A DNA stretch of 37,149 nucleotides from an uncultured Spirochaeta sp. (lineage in GTDB: Bacteria > Spirochaetota > Spirochaetia > DTKZ01): positions 1-37,149 of the forward strand of contig CAKZQO010000104.1 in NCBI GenBank assembly GCA_937140905.1, written 5' to 3'. The notes beneath the pieces were generated by a model. The model was not told the origin of the DNA. It did not search any database and saw nothing but the letters and a program-made list of their open reading frames with translations. The first letter of the stretch is position 1. The number at the start of each line of letters is the position of its first letter. The position numbers and the translations under genes were made by a program. Positions 23,813 through 32,423 of this stretch are shown one piece after another.

Positions 23813-25303
23813 ATGTCCAGACAAAAGAACCTTATCATTGCGGGTGTTGCCCTTTTGATCCTCATCGGTGGGTACTTTGGGGCAACCGCTTACAAGAAAG
23901 CTCAGATCGATAAACAAGCGGAACAGTACAAGTCTCTTTACATGACGGAGATCGACACGAAAAAGGTGACCCGCCTAGAACTCCCCTTGAAAGGGGTGAT
24001 TCTGGAACGAAAGGGAGAAACCTGGAGTTCCCCCGTCGAAGCTCTAGGGGTACAGTTAGACCAGGAGGAGATCAAGAGTATCCTCTGGTCCCTATGTAAC
24101 ATGCGGTACGAACGGGTAGCCGATGAAAACCCCAAGGATCTGGGGCCCTTTGGACTTGCAAATCCAAAAGCGCGGGTGATTCTGACCCTGGAGGACGGGA
24201 GCAAGGTGGAGCTACTAGGCGGAGAAAAGACGCCTACCGGTATGGGATACTACGGGAAGAAGGCAGGAGAATCGAAGGTCTACATCCTTCCCTCCTATCC
24301 TGGGGAACGGCTCTACGTATCTTTGACAGATTTTCGGGACCGAAAACTCCCGTCCTTCAATCCGGATGAAGTGGAACGCCTGACTCTTGTCCACGGGAAT
24401 ACCCGAATATCGATCGAACCAAAGCCTAGCACGGGAGTGCAGGAATCCTCCTTCACTACCCATATCATCACCTCTCCCTATAAGCTTCCCCGAGGGGTAG
24501 ATTCCCAAGCCTTCAACAAACTGGTCACTTCACTGGGGAAACTCAGGATCAAGGATTTCGTCAGTGACAAACCCACGTCCCTCGCTCAGTATGGTCTAGA
24601 CAAACCTGAGTATGAGATCTACGTGAAGGCTAAAGTGAAGGAAAAGGTAAAGGAAAAAGAAGGGGAAAAGGAAGTGGAAAAGGAGGTAAAGAAAGATGTG
24701 ACTCTGCACCTCCTGATGGGTAAAGAAGCGGCTAAGACCGGTCCAGAGTGGGAAAAGAACCGGGTGTTCGCCAAACTGAAAGATTCCCCCACTGTATTCC
24801 TCATCGAGGACATCCGTTCTGATATTGCCGTAAAACCTTTCGACCTGATCGACAAGTTCGCCTTCATTATCAACATCGACAAAGTAGACAAACTGCAGAT
24901 CGATTATTTAGGCGCCCGCCACATAGGGGAAATCAAACGGGAAAAAGTCACCGTTACGGAAAAGGACAAGGACGGTAAGGAAACCAAGAGGGAAGAAACA
25001 AAGGAAACCTTCCTGTTCGATGGAAAGGAAGTAAAGGCGGAAAAGTTTAAGGACCTGTACCAGAACTGTATCGGGCTAATCATAGAGGCAGAGCTTCCTC
25101 CGGGCGGAAAGGCAGCGGGAAAAGCGGAAGTCACCCTGGAGTTCCATCTGAATGATCCCGCAGGAAAGATCCAACGAGTACAGTACCTACCTTTTAATAG
25201 AGATTTCTACGCCCTTTCCCGGGAAGGGACGGTGGAGTTCCTTGTTTCCAAACGGCAGGTAGAAAAGATTGCGGAGAGTTTGAAAAAAGTTACAGAACCA
25301 TAA
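23813..25303 (+). CDS. DUF4340 protein of the Gld-like exporter cluster
   Basis: A 496-residue protein with an N-terminal signal anchor (KNLIIAGVALLILIGGYFGATAY) and a long extracytoplasmic region built of repeated DUF4340 units (EIDTKKVTRLELPLKGVILERKGETWSSP...; SLAQYGLDKPEYEIYVKA; FNRDFYALSREGTVEFLVSKRQVEKI). DUF4340 proteins are regularly encoded next to GldG. Two strongly charged Lys/Glu tracts (about 275-300 and 385-410) look like surface insertions. A GTG two codons upstream is in frame, but the ATG at 23813 has GGGAGG 5 nt upstream and is preferred. The end overlaps the convergent cyclase gene by 14 bp. Confidence 0.87.
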   Translation: MSRQKNLIIAGVALLILIGGYFGATAYKKAQIDKQAEQYKSLYMTEIDTKKVTRLELPLKGVILERKGETWSSPVEALGVQLDQEEIKSILWSLCNMRYERVADENPKDLGPFGLANPKARVILTLEDGSKVELLGGEKTPTGMGYYGKKAGESKVYILPSYPGERLYVSLTDFRDRKLPSFNPDEVERLTLVHGNTRISIEPKPSTGVQESSFTTHIITSPYKLPRGVDSQAFNKLVTSLGKLRIKDFVSDKPTSLAQYGLDKPEYEIYVKAKVKEKVKEKEGEKEVEKEVKKDVTLHLLMGKEAAKTGPEWEKNRVFAKLKDSPTVFLIEDIRSDIAVKPFDLIDKFAFIINIDKVDKLQIDYLGARHIGEIKREKVTVTEKDKDGKETKREETKETFLFDGKEVKAEKFKDLYQNCIGLIIEAELPPGGKAAGKAEVTLEFHLNDPAGKIQRVQYLPFNRDFYALSREGTVEFLVSKRQVEKIAESLKKVTEP

Positions 25304-26630
25304 TCCTCTCGCCGCTCTTGAAGATACTCACCCGGCGAGTCGATTCAGAGAGCACCACGGCCACCGCCCGACTGACTACTGTAATTGCAGCGGCTGCGGT
25401 GTGCCGAGCTCCTAACCCAGAGGGTAACTCGGCGGGGGGTACTCGAGTTCGAAGGTAAGTACCCGCCGATACGATCACCCCATTCCCACGGATCACGAAC
25501 GCTCCGTCTAGTTTGGAGAGTTCCTTGATCGTTTCCTTCAAACTGGGATCCAGTATGTTCCGGTCCGCTTCGGGATACCCGGCAAAGGGATTGATGATCA
25601 TCTGCTGACAGTGATGCTGCACTTGGTCATAATCCCCTAGGACAAAGATCGTACCCGATGGTTTTCCTTCCCGGCCTTCCTCTGCCAGTTCTCCCGCTAT
25701 TTCTATTACTCGCATCAGTACCTGGTTTTCCAGATCCTGCCCTTCTTTTTCCTTCCCGAACGCAAAGAATACTTTGAACTCGCTACCGACATCCGTCACC
25801 CGCACCGAATCCAGGATTCCAGAGAAGGGAACTCCAAAGATGCTAACCACCCGTTCTTCCTGCCGGAGCAATCCCCTGGAAAGGGCAAAAATGATGGAAA
25901 GCTCTACCTGATTTGCTCGACTTACTCCCTTGAAGGGAATCTGTACCACGGGATGATCGGGGAACTGTTCCCGAATCCTCTCCACCCTACTCACCGCTAC
26001 AAAACAAATTTTTCTAGGCAACTCCTTGGGGAAGAAGTCCAATTCTTCAAGACAATCGGCATGGACAAAAATATGAGAGGCATCGATCTTTTCGGCCAGA
26101 AGCAGCCCCTGTTCCCAGCACGCTTGGGACAAGAAGAATCGCCCTTCCCGGTCCATGGGGAGTTCCTTCTCGGGGTGGGAAAGTTCGGTCCCGGCTTTCC
26201 CTGCGAAAGCCCGGTACGCTTCGATAGGATGGGTGGCAAAAACAATCTGTTCGTACACCTGCGGGGTCTCTAATCGAATCGCTACCTGCCGAAGGACCTG
26301 TAGATGTTCGATTCCATCTCCCACGATCAGAATCAATAGATGAACAGGTCTGTCGTCCGGAGCTCCATAGGGTATCCCTTCTTTACTGACACCGAGAAGG
26401 ATTCTCGAAGGGCCGAACCCCGGTACAATGGCGTGAGGAATAGCAATTCCAGAGGCAATCCATGTGGAAAGAACGGATTCCCTTTCCAGGATCCGTTTCA
26501 ACAACTCATCCGCATCGATGTTCCCATACACTTCAGAAAATTTCTTAGCTAGTTCTTCGAAGGCTCCCTGTTTGGTTCGGCTCTCAATGAAATGCACTCC
26601 TTCGGGAATGCAGTAGTCTCGAAGAAGCAT
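25290..26630 (-). CDS. PTS EIIA - pyruvate-kinase-C-like - diadenylate cyclase (DAC) fusion
   Basis: A 446-residue cytoplasmic fusion. Residues 1-145 are an EIIA type-2 domain with the phosphorylatable H66 in IASGIAIPHAIVPG. Residues about 160-305 form an alpha/beta domain (QACWEQGLLLAEKIDASHIFVHAD...KICFVAVS...) that resembles the pyruvate-kinase C-like domain of archaeal-type DacZ cyclases. Residues about 320-440 are a DisA_N diadenylate cyclase domain: GTIFVLGD, NPFAGY, D375-G-A377 and GLGARH-T with R409-H410-T411, the two catalytic motifs of c-di-AMP synthases. The RHR of many DACs is RHT here. It starts 9 bp after the fumarase gene with a strong GGAGG site, so it is the last gene of the glutamate operon. 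EIIA phosphorylation may control cyclase activity (inference). Confidence 0.88.
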   Translation of the reverse strand: MLLRDYCIPEGVHFIESRTKQGAFEELAKKFSEVYGNIDADELLKRILERESVLSTWIASGIAIPHAIVPGFGPSRILLGVSKEGIPYGAPDDRPVHLLILIVGDGIEHLQVLRQVAIRLETPQVYEQIVFATHPIEAYRAFAGKAGTELSHPEKELPMDREGRFFLSQACWEQGLLLAEKIDASHIFVHADCLEELDFFPKELPRKICFVAVSRVERIREQFPDHPVVQIPFKGVSRANQVELSIIFALSRGLLRQEERVVSIFGVPFSGILDSVRVTDVGSEFKVFFAFGKEKEGQDLENQVLMRVIEIAGELAEEGREGKPSGTIFVLGDYDQVQHHCQQMIINPFAGYPEADRNILDPSLKETIKELSKLDGAFVIRGNGVIVSAGTYLRTRVPPAELPSGLGARHTAAAAITVVSRAVAVVLSESTRRVSIFKSGERIMVL

Positions 26631-26639
26631 CCATCCCTC

Positions 26640-28295
26640 CTAGATAAGGCCGTATAAATCGTTCCCCTTGTCATCGATCAGAATGAAAGCAGGGAAATCC
26701 TTCACCTGAATTAATCGTACCGCTTCCATATCCAGTTCTGGATAATCCAACACTTCAGAAGATACGATGTGTTCTTTGGCCAGTAAAGCGGCAGCTCCCC
26801 CGATCGTTCCAAGGTAGAAGCCTCCATATGTCCGGCATAATTCCGCAGTGCCCTTTGCTCGATTCCCCTTTGCCAGGGTTACGAGGGAAGCTCCCTCCCG
26901 CATAAAGGCTTCCAGGTAGGTGTCCATCCGTTGAGCCGTGGTAGGACCAAAGCTTCCAATGGGGTATCCCGGAGGTGTCTTTGCGGGACCCGCGTAGTAG
27001 ATCCCATACCGGTAGAGGTACTCGGGCAATCCCTTTCCTTCCTTTAACCGTTTGAAGAACCGTGCGTGGGCGATGTCCCGGGCCACCACCAGCGGTCCCG
27101 AAAGAAGGACAAGGCTACCTACCGGGAGCCCGGAAAGATCTTTGCGCACCTCATCGAGACTACGGTTGAGGTCTATTCTTGTACCCAAGGATCGCTCAAC
27201 TCGTTGGGTGACTAGGTCCTTCAATAGGGTGGCTGGATCCTTTTCCAGCTGCTCCAGGAAGACCCCTTCTTTGGTAATTCGACCCAGAATGTTCCGATCC
27301 GCGCTGCAGGAAACCCCGATGCTCACAGGGCAGGCTCCCGCATGCCGGGCTATCCGGATCACTCGGGCATCCAGTGCCAGGTATTTTCCCCCAAACTGAG
27401 CTCCTAATCCTGATTCCTGCGCCAACTGGAGAAGGATACCACTCCATTCTCGATCTAAGTATAGGAGCCCTTTCCCATCTCCCTGTTCGGGCAATCCATC
27501 CAATAGACCGGTAGTGGCCAGTTTCAGTACTTTCAGATTCATCTCGGGGGAAAGGCCTCCGATTACCACCGCCAACCGGTAAGGAGGGCAGGCCGCCGTA
27601 CCCAGCGCTCGGACTTTTTCCCAGAGAAAGGAACGGAGTTTTTCAGGTTCTAGCAATGCCCTCGATTCCTGAAAAAAAGAAGTCTTGTTGGCGCTTCCCG
27701 CTCCTTTGGCCATGAAAAGAAACCGGTATTCTGTTCCTTCCGATGCGTAAATGTCGATTTGAGGCGGGAGGTTCGTTCCTGTGTTCACTTCTTCGAACAT
27801 GGAGAGGGGGGCAATTTGGGAGTACCTGAGGTATCGGGTTCTGTACACTTCTGTGATGCCCTGACAGAGGGCTTCCTCATCTAGGGGGCTCCGTAGGCCA
27901 TTGATTTTTCCCGCATTTCCTTGCCCATCCCCCTCGAGAGGGTGAACCCACACCCGGTCTCCCTTCCAAGCGATCACAGTAGCAGTTCCCGTATCCTGGC
28001 AGAGGGGAAGGAATCCTTCGGATGCCACCACCGCATTCCGGAGAAGGGCTTCGGCCACATACCGATCGTTTCCCGATGCCTCGGGATCGAGAAGGATCTT
28101 TTTCAGTTTCTCCAAAAACGAGGGACGTAGGAAAAAGGAAACATCATGAAAAGCCTCTTCGGCTAGTTTCTGGATCCCTCGAGGATCCACTTCGAGAAAT
28201 GGAGTACCCTCAATCACTTTAGTTCGAACGAAATCCCCTTCCACTCGGCGGTAATTCACACGGGTAAAGGGGTCAATCCCTGGGATTTTATTCAT
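26640..28295 (-). CDS. Class I fumarase, probably mesaconase (mesaconate hydratase)
   Basis: A 551-residue iron-sulfur hydro-lyase with the alpha and beta parts of class I fumarases in one chain. Cluster cysteines lie in LPLCQDTGT, GTAACPPYR and IGVSCSADRNI; the C-terminal part has GSFGPTTAQRMD and the KGNRAKG motif. Class I fumarases often hydrate mesaconate to citramalate, and the position after methylaspartate ammonia-lyase makes that the likely main role; fumarate hydration is not excluded. A longer frame starts at 28331, but the ATG at 28295 is preferred because GGGGAGG lies 10 nt upstream, while the first ATG has no SD. Confidence 0.9.
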   Translation of the reverse strand: MNKIPGIDPFTRVNYRRVEGDFVRTKVIEGTPFLEVDPRGIQKLAEEAFHDVSFFLRPSFLEKLKKILLDPEASGNDRYVAEALLRNAVVASEGFLPLCQDTGTATVIAWKGDRVWVHPLEGDGQGNAGKINGLRSPLDEEALCQGITEVYRTRYLRYSQIAPLSMFEEVNTGTNLPPQIDIYASEGTEYRFLFMAKGAGSANKTSFFQESRALLEPEKLRSFLWEKVRALGTAACPPYRLAVVIGGLSPEMNLKVLKLATTGLLDGLPEQGDGKGLLYLDREWSGILLQLAQESGLGAQFGGKYLALDARVIRIARHAGACPVSIGVSCSADRNILGRITKEGVFLEQLEKDPATLLKDLVTQRVERSLGTRIDLNRSLDEVRKDLSGLPVGSLVLLSGPLVVARDIAHARFFKRLKEGKGLPEYLYRYGIYYAGPAKTPPGYPIGSFGPTTAQRMDTYLEAFMREGASLVTLAKGNRAKGTAELCRTYGGFYLGTIGGAAALLAKEHIVSSEVLDYPELDMEAVRLIQVKDFPAFILIDDKGNDLYGLI

Positions 28296-28337
28296 TTCTA
28301 CCGCGCCTCCCCTTGTGACCGAGTATACCATGAAATG

Positions 28338-29309
28338 TCAATCGGTTTCGAGGAGTTCGTTGATTTCTTCGAAGCCTACGATCTCTTTTCTTCCTACGAT
28401 GCCAACTAAAAGGTACTCTCTGCGAATAGGATCATACTTGTAATTTTTAAGAAGGCGAAAATTCTCGATCTGCCCGGTAGATTTCACGTGGGTTCTCGTG
28501 CCTGTACAGTAGATTTCATCGGTACCGAACCGAATCCTGTCCTCACCCGCAACGGATATTGGAATATCCTGTTGGATGAGTTCCTTCACCCGTTCTTCCA
28601 GTTCCTCAATAGGAATCGTGGGCTTTTCCGGGAAACTGATCACGAATCCGTGTTTCACATCGGAATGGAGAACAGGTGGCGTATAGTGGTAATCCCTCGC
28701 AAGAACATAGCTGGTAAGATCTTCCGCGGAATGGGCCATCAATCGATACTTGATCGTCCGATCCACCACGTCCTTAATCCGGTGGGGAATGGGGCCAAAC
28801 ACGGAGGGCCGGGTTACGATCACTTCTTCCCCAATACCAAAGATGATCTGGGCGTTGTACCCTAACGCCTCGTAGATCAGATCGAAATGCTCCACGATGA
28901 CCCGCCTTCCATGGGATACCACCCTCGAGATCGCCTCGGCTATTTCATACTTCTGTTTAAAGGCCAGTTCGTACCTCACATCGATATGGAAGGTGTGAGG
29001 AGCGAAATAGTCTTCCGGTTCGAAGGAGTAGAGGGGGGTAGGTCGAAGATTCACTCCATCGTCATCGTTGGTCAATTCCAATCCAGGGAATAGACCGCGT
29101 ATCAGGGTGGATTTTCCCGAACCCTCCGCTCCGATGATTCCAATCAATAGATCAGTAGGGTAAAGGTACCTCCGTGCCAGTTCTCCCCCCAGCATGTATA
29201 GCCGCAACCTTCCCCGGGGGGCATAGTAGGTGGCATAGATGAGGGTCTCATGGTAGCCGAACCTTCCAGCAGGCGGTGGGGGTGTTCTATCCATAGTAAT
29301 TTTTATCAC
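28338..29309 (-). CDS. P-loop NTPase fused to an AlaX-like (tRNA_SAD) domain
   Basis: A 323-residue two-domain protein. Residues about 50-185 form a P-loop kinase-like domain with Walker A GAEGSGKST (60-68), then 'LELTNDDDGVN' and 'GRRVIVEHFDLIYEALG'. Residues about 190-315 align in layout with the editing/second additional domain of alanyl-tRNA synthetase and AlaX. H193 starts 'HSAEDLTSYVL' where AlaRS has 'HTATHLL'; 'PIEELEERVKELIQQDIPISV' and 'IYCTGTRTHVKSTGQIENFRLL' match 'CGGTHVxxTGEIxxFxI'. The metal site is altered: the second His is D197, and C268 to H274 spans five residues in place of three. Homologues sit in other glutamate mutase clusters; function is unknown. GTG start overlapping the upstream stop; the exact start is uncertain. 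Confidence 0.75.
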   Translation of the reverse strand: MIKITMDRTPPPPAGRFGYHETLIYATYYAPRGRLRLYMLGGELARRYLYPTDLLIGIIGAEGSGKSTLIRGLFPGLELTNDDDGVNLRPTPLYSFEPEDYFAPHTFHIDVRYELAFKQKYEIAEAISRVVSHGRRVIVEHFDLIYEALGYNAQIIFGIGEEVIVTRPSVFGPIPHRIKDVVDRTIKYRLMAHSAEDLTSYVLARDYHYTPPVLHSDVKHGFVISFPEKPTIPIEELEERVKELIQQDIPISVAGEDRIRFGTDEIYCTGTRTHVKSTGQIENFRLLKNYKYDPIRREYLLVGIVGRKEIVGFEEINELLETD

Positions 29310-29629
29310 TCCTCCGCATCAAACTCGATTCCCAGGAGGGGAGCATGTTGCTGGGCCCCATATATGTCTGTATCTCCGGGGGACCCTGAGGGGCAGGGTC
29401 GTCGGATGGTGATCTTAACCGCAGAAACGGGCTCGAACCAGATGATCCCCAGTATTTCTTCCTGTTTTACCTTATAGAGTTGGGCAATCAATTCCTCGTT
29501 CACGATCTTCCGGTTTTTGAACAGTTCGTACCATTTTCGATCCTTGAACAGAATATCCAACGTCAATTCGTAGGGCCCTGAGTTCTTGGATCGGATAACC
29601 CGGGCTACTTCGAGGATACTTCGCTTCAT
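29306..29629 (-). CDS. DUF4387 protein (AtuA partner)
   Basis: A 107-residue protein matching DUF4387: 'EVARVIRSKNSGPYELTLDILFKDRKWYELFKN' near the start, 'LYKVKQEEILGIIWFEPVSAVKITIRRPCPSGSPGDTDIYGAQQHAPLL' at the end. Such proteins are usually encoded directly after AtuA/DUF1446 proteins, or fused to them as a C-terminal domain, so the two probably form one complex. Both its start and its stop are ATGA-type overlaps with its neighbours. No enzymatic activity is established. Confidence 0.85.
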   Translation of the reverse strand: MKRSILEVARVIRSKNSGPYELTLDILFKDRKWYELFKNRKIVNEELIAQLYKVKQEEILGIIWFEPVSAVKITIRRPCPSGSPGDTDIYGAQQHAPLLGIEFDAEE

Positions 29630-31161
29630 TTCTTTCCTCCCACCTGTTCTACCTTCAAGGGAAATAGACGCTGGCTATTGATCGTCATCAAGTGGTACAG
29701 GGAGAACTCATACACTTCTCCCATGGGAGTATCCGAGGGGGAAAAGGGAAACGCCAGGTTCCCGGCTGTGGCGATCCTTCCCTTATACCCGTAGTGTAAA
29801 AGGGTGGATCGAGTTACACTACATAGGGTGTCCGCGTCCTTCTGGGTTTCCCCTATCGCATCGATCAGGACCCCCAGCTCATGGCTAGAGCTCTGGTTTG
29901 GCTCCCGACTTCCCATTACCCCATTCTTCCCATACAGATGAAAATAGAGGGTCCCCTTGATTCCTTCCTTTTCCATGAGGGATGTAACCTGTGTCTTCAC
30001 TTCCTCTAGGATTCGATCGATCCCCTCGATCATGATGGGATCTCGCACGCCTGCCAGGCATACAGTACGGAAACCAATTGGACGGGCCCCTTCCAGCTTC
30101 ACCGTGTACGGCTGGATTGGTTCGAATCTACTTCCCCGAACCTCTACCCGTCCATTCCCTAATTCAGTGAAGGTTGTCTGCTCCAGATTGATCATCCCTC
30201 CCGGACCATACAGGTGATAGGGATCGGACTTTTCATAGAGAGTGTGGGCCGCGGTAGAAGCGCTGGTAAAGACTCTAGCAGGATTCAAACTTTCCAGAAT
30301 GAAGCAATCCCCCTTCAAAATCCCCAATACGCAATCCGCTCCCGATCCAGGGGTAGCGGCAATGGCAGCACATTCGAGGATCTTTCCCATGTGAAGGGCG
30401 AGCCCGGGATCAAAACCTAGCATGATAGGTAAGGCGGCAAACACTGCGGGATCGAAGCACCGGCCGCATAGGATCACTTCACAACCCCTCCGATGAGCTT
30501 CAATGATGGGCTCCACTCCGAACTGGGCCACAATATAGGGGCTTTCCTCAATGGCACGTCGATTCACCGGAGGAACGAAGGGAAGGGGTTTTAGGGCATC
30601 TTCCTCCAAAGCCTTCAGGACTACGGGTTTGGGAATATCCGCTGGAATGATGCCCAGTTGGAAGGACAATCCTTCCTCCCTGGCGATTTCGAGAATAATC
30701 TCTTTGCACCACTCTAAGTGGGGCAAAGCCCCTGAACCACCCGCTGTACCAATTACCACGGGTATGTTCCGTTTGATTCCCTCCACCAGCATGAACCGGA
30801 GATCTCGTTTGACAAAGGCTCGGTTGGTGAAGGATTTCCCCGATCCCAAGTAAAAGGGTCCTGGGTCTGTAGACCCTCCATCCACAGCGATTAACTGCGG
30901 ATTCCGTTCTATTCCCCGGAGGAAGGATTCCGGCGGAAATCCATACCCTAGAATCGCCGTAGGGCTCAGTACCTTGAATCCATCGGGGAACAATCGATCC
31001 AATTCTTTTGGATCCCGCCTCTCCAGATCCAGGGCTGCATTGAGAAGTCTTTGTTTTCTCCCCTCCATCTCTTCCGTTTCCCGGACTCTAGGAGTTGGTT
31101 TACGGCTGATGATTTTTTTCTTTTTCTTATCTTTTTCCTTCTGATGTTTCTTTTCCTTCAT
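29626..31161 (-). CDS. AtuA / DUF1446 family protein
   Basis: A 511-residue protein of the 'acyclic terpene utilisation' AtuA family. The family domain begins at about residue 62 (FKVLSPTAILGYGFPPESF) and includes 'LIAVDGGSTDPGPFYLGSG' and 'VVIGTAGGSGALPHLEWCKEII'. The first 35 residues are an unusual, very basic stretch (KEKKHQKEKDKKKKK) not expected in this family; the ATGA overlap with the upstream gene and GGAGG nearby support this start, though a later start such as M32 is possible. In AtuA systems the family acts in CoA-linked branched-acid metabolism; here a role on a methyl-branched C5 acid such as mesaconate or citramalate is plausible but inferred. Confidence 0.85.
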   Translation of the reverse strand: MKEKKHQKEKDKKKKKIISRKPTPRVRETEEMEGRKQRLLNAALDLERRDPKELDRLFPDGFKVLSPTAILGYGFPPESFLRGIERNPQLIAVDGGSTDPGPFYLGSGKSFTNRAFVKRDLRFMLVEGIKRNIPVVIGTAGGSGALPHLEWCKEIILEIAREEGLSFQLGIIPADIPKPVVLKALEEDALKPLPFVPPVNRRAIEESPYIVAQFGVEPIIEAHRRGCEVILCGRCFDPAVFAALPIMLGFDPGLALHMGKILECAAIAATPGSGADCVLGILKGDCFILESLNPARVFTSASTAAHTLYEKSDPYHLYGPGGMINLEQTTFTELGNGRVEVRGSRFEPIQPYTVKLEGARPIGFRTVCLAGVRDPIMIEGIDRILEEVKTQVTSLMEKEGIKGTLYFHLYGKNGVMGSREPNQSSSHELGVLIDAIGETQKDADTLCSVTRSTLLHYGYKGRIATAGNLAFPFSPSDTPMGEVYEFSLYHLMTINSQRLFPLKVEQVGGKK

Positions 31162-32411
31162 CCTCGATCCTCCTTCCGAGCCCTTAAAACAGCCAGTGCT
31201 CTCTCCATCTCGTTTCGCACAATGCTAAAGCCCTCGTCGAATCCCATCCCTGGTTTTGCCAGCATCCGATGGGGTTTCGTAGCCAAGGCTATATGGACAC
31301 ATACCCGGGCGGATATATCCGTTTCGTTGCAGGTTCCCCCCTGATACGCCTCCATCCCATGCGCTTTGCAGTACAACACGCTTTCTACAATGTTCTCGAT
31401 TCCCCCTAGATCTGGTGTTTTAATCTGAACCATGTTACAGCACTGGGCATCGGTGAACTCCCGGATATCCTCGTACGTATTACACCATTCGTCCGCCACA
31501 ATCTTTACCCGGGAACCAAGGACGGAAAGCCGCTCCTTTATTTGCCGTAGCACTTCTATCTGTCTTCCCTTTTCTTCCATATCCACGGGACCTTCAATGT
31601 ATAGGGGCAATCCTTTTGCATCCTTCTCCAGACTTGCCAAGTAAGAAGCAATCCGGTCCAGGTTGCCATCGAAGGCGAGTCCCAACGTTCCATATACATC
31701 GAAGTGAAGGGTAGGCCGGTACTCTTCACCTGGACGAAGGGTTTCGATCCGCTGGACGATCCACCGGATATACTCGCGTAGTTTCTCCCCCTCATACCCA
31801 AGTTTATCCGGAATATTATTAATCAACCCATGAGGCAGGACATCCACCTTCTTCAGGATCATCTTGTCCACGTTAGTGTACCGTTCATCCCCCGTTTGTG
31901 CGAAGATAGGGACCCGTTCTGGCACTAAGGGTAAGCCATACTCCTCCGCGATCACCTCGCACATGAGCTTGCGACGAGAGAGAGCACAAGCATCCAAGAG
32001 CGCTTGGGTCAACCCATAGAGGATCGCTGTATGGAGTCTCTGGGGGCCTTGCTCAAAGGGTTTGATCTCTTCCACTAAAGCGCGAAAGGAACTTACTTCT
32101 TTCCCTTCTAAGAAGGGTTTGACTTTCTGCTCCAGAAGGGGAAGGTATTGAGACACGAGAAAAAGCGGATCCCTTCCCCCCGCGCCTGAGTACTGTACGG
32201 CGGCACAGTCTCCCACTGCCAACGATCCATCCTCTAGCATCAGAAGGATCGAGATACTCTGGCCCGCTTCCCGTATGCGAGAGAAACCTGGAGTCACAGG
32301 TTTCCCCACGTACACGAATCCATCGTGACTAGCGCCCGCTTTGATGGCTCGCTGATCGTCGAAGAAGAAGGCAGAAGTACCTGGAGCGAATAGAACCCGC
32401 TTGATTTTCAT
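31158..32411 (-). CDS. mal: Methylaspartate ammonia-lyase
   Basis: A 417-residue enolase-superfamily enzyme that deaminates (2S,3S)-3-methylaspartate to mesaconate. The catalytic residues fall at the same numbers as in the Clostridium tetanomorphum enzyme: K331 (VQIKTPD) and H194 (LPHGL), with Mg ligands D238 (HFDVYG), E273 (IEGP) and D307 (VADEW). It follows glmE by 12 bp with an AAGGAAGG ribosome-binding site, and its stop overlaps the AtuA start. Second step of the methylaspartate route of glutamate fermentation. Confidence 0.97.
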   Translation of the reverse strand: MKIKRVLFAPGTSAFFFDDQRAIKAGASHDGFVYVGKPVTPGFSRIREAGQSISILLMLEDGSLAVGDCAAVQYSGAGGRDPLFLVSQYLPLLEQKVKPFLEGKEVSSFRALVEEIKPFEQGPQRLHTAILYGLTQALLDACALSRRKLMCEVIAEEYGLPLVPERVPIFAQTGDERYTNVDKMILKKVDVLPHGLINNIPDKLGYEGEKLREYIRWIVQRIETLRPGEEYRPTLHFDVYGTLGLAFDGNLDRIASYLASLEKDAKGLPLYIEGPVDMEEKGRQIEVLRQIKERLSVLGSRVKIVADEWCNTYEDIREFTDAQCCNMVQIKTPDLGGIENIVESVLYCKAHGMEAYQGGTCNETDISARVCVHIALATKPHRMLAKPGMGFDEGFSIVRNEMERALAVLRARKEDRG

Positions 32412-32423
32412 CCTGAACCTTCC

